Source: Litchfieldella anticariensis FP35 = DSM 16096 (GTDB lineage: Bacteria; Pseudomonadota; Gammaproteobacteria; Pseudomonadales; Halomonadaceae). From it: a stretch of 64,000 bases of DNA. Each line of letters begins with the position of its first letter. The first letter of the stretch is position 1. Positions 61,985 to 64,000 of this stretch are shown piece by piece. The notes below the pieces were generated by a model. That model saw only the letters and a list, made by a program, of their open reading frames with translations, did not search any database and was not told where the DNA came from. Both the position numbers and the translations under genes were made by a program. The stretch covers positions 171,534-235,533 of the forward strand of contig NZ_KE332391.1 of the NCBI RefSeq assembly GCF_000409775.1, written 5' to 3'.

Positions 61985-62947
61985 ATGCCCACCCAGCTCG
62001 ACGCCCTCAAGCAACTCTCTCTGGTGGTTGCCGATACCGGCAACCTGAACGCCATCCGCCGCTACCAACCGCAGGACGCCACCACCAACCCCTCATTGAT
62101 CCTCAAGGCCTTCGAATTGCCTGGCTATCAAGCCCTGATCGACGAGGTACTCGCCTCCATCAAGGCGGAGGGAAGTGAGCGCCAGTTGCAGGTCGAGCAG
62201 GCCGTCGATGAGCTTGCCGTGGCCATGGGCACAGAAATCGCCCGTGTGGTGCCGGGTCGGGTATCCACCGAAGTCGCCGCCAGATTGTCCTTCGACACCC
62301 AGGCCAGCATCCGCAAGGCCCAGGAACTGATCGAACGTTACCAACACCGCGGCGTCTCAAAGGAGCGGGTGCTGATCAAGCTGGCCGCTACTTGGGAAGG
62401 CATTCGCGCCGCCGAGGTGCTGGAGAAGGAGGGTATTCAGTGCAACCTGACGTTGCTGTTCAGCGAGGCACAAGCCCAGGCCTGCTTCGATGCCGGGGTA
62501 TTTCTGGTCTCGCCGTTCGTCGGCCGGGTCACCGACTGGTACAAGCAGGCGACCGGCCAGGACTTCACGCCCGAAACCGACCCTGGCGTACAGTTCGTAC
62601 GCGGCGTCTGCCAACGCGTCAGGCAGGGCGGCTACGACACCGTGGTGATGGGTGCCAGCTTCCGGACTACCGGCCAGGTGCTGGCGCTGGCCGGCTGCCC
62701 ACGGCTGACCATCTCGCCGGCCCTGCTCGAGGAGTTGGCCGCCAGCGAGGGCGAAGTGAAACGCCAGGTGGCAATGGTCAGCGCCGGCAGTCCACCCCCT
62801 GCGCCGCTGACCGAGCCCGAGTTCCGCTGGGGCCACAACCAGGATGCCATGGCCAACGACAAGTTGGCCGAAGGCATCCGCCGTTTTGCCGAGGACCAGG
62901 CACGTCTCGAGGACCTGATCGCCAACCGTCTCGCTGACGACCACTGA
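61985..62947 (+). CDS. tal: Transaldolase
   Basis: A 320-residue class I aldolase that exchanges dihydroxyacetone units between sedoheptulose 7-phosphate and glyceraldehyde 3-phosphate. [13 protein letters not shown] at about 35-47 is the N-terminal signature, [18 protein letters not shown] at about 129-146 carries the Schiff-base Lys, and [17 protein letters not shown] at about 177-193 and [17 protein letters not shown] complete the active site. ACAGGAG precedes the ATG. Transketolase follows 16 nt after the stop, so the two non-oxidative pentose phosphate enzymes form an operon. Confidence 0.95.
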   Translation: MPTQLDALKQLSLVVADTGNLNAIRRYQPQDATTNPSLILKAFELPGYQALIDEVLASIKAEGSERQLQVEQAVDELAVAMGTEIARVVPGRVSTEVAARLSFDTQASIRKAQELIERYQHRGVSKERVLIKLAATWEGIRAAEVLEKEGIQCNLTLLFSEAQAQACFDAGVFLVSPFVGRVTDWYKQATGQDFTPETDPGVQFVRGVCQRVRQGGYDTVVMGASFRTTGQVLALAGCPRLTISPALLEELAASEGEVKRQVAMVSAGSPPPAPLTEPEFRWGHNQDAMANDKLAEGIRRFAEDQARLEDLIANRLADDH

Positions 62948-62963
62948 CCACAGGAAATTCGCT

Positions 62964-64000
62964 ATGCCGTCCCGTTTCGAACTGGCCAACGCCATTCGCG
63001 CCCTGTCCATGGATGCCGTGCAGAAGGCCAATTCCGGCCATCCCGGTGCCCCCATGGGCATGGCCGACATCGCCGAGGTACTGTGGAACGATTACCTGTC
63101 CCACAACCCGTCCAATCCCCATTGGGCCAACCGCGACCGTTTCGTGCTCTCCAACGGTCACGGTTCGATGCTGCTCTATTCGCTGCTGCACCTGACCGGC
63201 TACGAGCTGGGCCTCGAGGACCTGCAGCACTTCCGCCAGTTGCATTCGCGCACTCCCGGCCATCCGGAGCTGGGCTATACCCCGGGGGTCGAGACCACCA
63301 CCGGCCCGCTGGGTCAGGGCCTGGCCAACGCGGTGGGCATGGCCATCGCCGAGCGTGCCCTGGCGGCGCAGTTCAACCGCCCCGGTCACGAGATCATCGA
63401 TCATTACACCTATTGCTTCGTCGGCGACGGCTGCCTGATGGAGGGCATCTCGCATGAGGTGAGCTCGCTGGCCGGCATGCAGGGGCTGGGTAAGCTGGTG
63501 GTGTTCTATGACGACAACGGCATCTCCATCGATGGCGAGGTCGAGGGTTGGTTCACCGACGATACCGCCAAGCGTTTCGAGGCCTATGGCTGGCACGTGG
63601 TGCCCAATGTCGACGGTCACCAGCCCGACGAGGTCAAGGCGGCCATCGAGCTGGCGCGTCAACACGACGACAAGCCGAGCCTGATCGTGTGCCGCACCAT
63701 CATCGGCTTCGGCGCGCCCAACAAGCAGGGCAAGGAGGAGTGCCACGGCGCGGCCTTGGGCGAGGACGAGGTGGCCGCGGCGCGCGGGCAGCTCGACTGG
63801 CCGCATGCGCCCTTCCATGTGCCGGAGGCCATCTACCAGGGCTGGGACGCGCGCGAACTGGGCGCGAAGCGGGAGGCCGACTGGGAGGCGCGCCTGGCGC
63901 GTTATGCCGAGGCCTATCCGGCCGAGGCCAAGGAGCTGCAGCGCCGCTTGAAGGGCGAGTTGCCGGTGGATCTCACCAGCGAGGCGCTGATCGAGCAAGA
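62964..64000 (+). CDS. tkt: Transketolase (3' end outside window)
   Basis: The first 345 residues of a thiamine-diphosphate transketolase. [20 protein letters not shown] at about 22-41, [20 protein letters not shown] at about 61-80, [20 protein letters not shown], and the cofactor motif [20 protein letters not shown] at about 152-171 are all present, and [11 protein letters not shown] follows as the cofactor's diphosphate and metal site. AGGAAA precedes the ATG. GC content rises noticeably towards the right edge. It shares a transcript with tal. Confidence 0.95.
   Translation, partial: MPSRFELANAIRALSMDAVQKANSGHPGAPMGMADIAEVLWNDYLSHNPSNPHWANRDRFVLSNGHGSMLLYSLLHLTGYELGLEDLQHFRQLHSRTPGHPELGYTPGVETTTGPLGQGLANAVGMAIAERALAAQFNRPGHEIIDHYTYCFVGDGCLMEGISHEVSSLAGMQGLGKLVVFYDDNGISIDGEVEGWFTDDTAKRFEAYGWHVVPNVDGHQPDEVKAAIELARQHDDKPSLIVCRTIIGFGAPNKQGKEECHGAALGEDEVAAARGQLDWPHAPFHVPEAIYQGWDARELGAKREADWEARLARYAEAYPAEAKELQRRLKGELPVDLTSEALIEQ

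Noticed and set aside
62778..63998. 406-codon open frame on the minus strand opposite tal and tkt
   Set aside because: It is antisense to two highly conserved genes and has no ribosome site or domain.
1..64000. CRISPR arrays, tRNA or rRNA genes, insertion sequences, prophage genes
   Set aside because: No regularly spaced repeats, cloverleaf-like segments, transposase or phage-type frames were recognised on reading; tRNA detection by eye is unreliable, so a covariance search would be the proper test.

Overview
The window looks like a chromosomal segment of a halophilic gammaproteobacterium, most likely Halomonas or a close relative. This is inferred from the high-50s GC impression, an NhaD-type Na+/H+ antiporter, three TRAP-type transport gene sets or parts of them, a GH13 alpha-glucosidase of the halomonad type, and the general look of the proteins. 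No rRNA, tRNA, CRISPR array, insertion sequence or phage gene was seen.

Layout. 0-5.5 kb: a TAXI-type TRAP transporter (receptor cut by the window edge, fused permease), an FAD-dependent oxidoreductase and a divergent IclR regulator with a palindromic site between them. 5.6-9.3 kb: an Old Yellow Enzyme homologue that has lost its usual active-site residues, a decayed nucleoside hydrolase, and several small enzymes of unknown role (DUF952, two ABM-fold proteins). 9.3-27.2 kb: ordinary accessory and housekeeping genes (ArsR, GFA, VOC, DHA2 efflux, DUF427, O-methyltransferase, TAP-like hydrolase, CorA, DUF3422, DUF523, an aldo-keto reductase, a SnoaL/YCII/ECF42 sigma operon, esterase, acyltransferase, formate-THF ligase, DUF3581). 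27.4-35.9 kb: nhaD, a lipoprotein gene whose end runs antisense into nhaD, a three-gene set of periplasmic PstS-like protein, porin and GGDEF-EAL membrane protein, and an orphan exosortase-associated acyltransferase.

37.4-54.3 kb is the main feature: a 17 kb acid-sugar locus made of two convergent operons whose stop codons interlock at 41749-41752. From the left, behind a GntR/FCD regulator, run a D-apionate oxidoisomerase-like dehydrogenase, a RuBisCO-like protein and a DUF1537 kinase. From the right, behind a LacI regulator, runs a 12-gene operon with the complete L-threonate/D-erythronate set (ltnD, otnK, otnC, otnI, denD), a DctPQM TRAP transporter and three oxidoreductases of unassigned role. 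By family knowledge the right arm converts C4 aldonates to dihydroxyacetone phosphate and CO2. The left arm would process 3-oxo-isoapionate 4-phosphate from the branched sugar acid D-apionate.

54.4-64 kb: a MalT-like LuxR activator, an alpha-glucosidase and its MalK-type ATPase without transporter permeases, then a SorC/EryD-like regulator, an RpiB-family isomerase (candidate D-erythrulose 4-phosphate isomerase), transaldolase and the start of transketolase. The last group could feed tetrose phosphate from the acid-sugar locus into the pentose phosphate pathway; this is inference, since an L-erythrulose 1-phosphate isomerase is not in the window.
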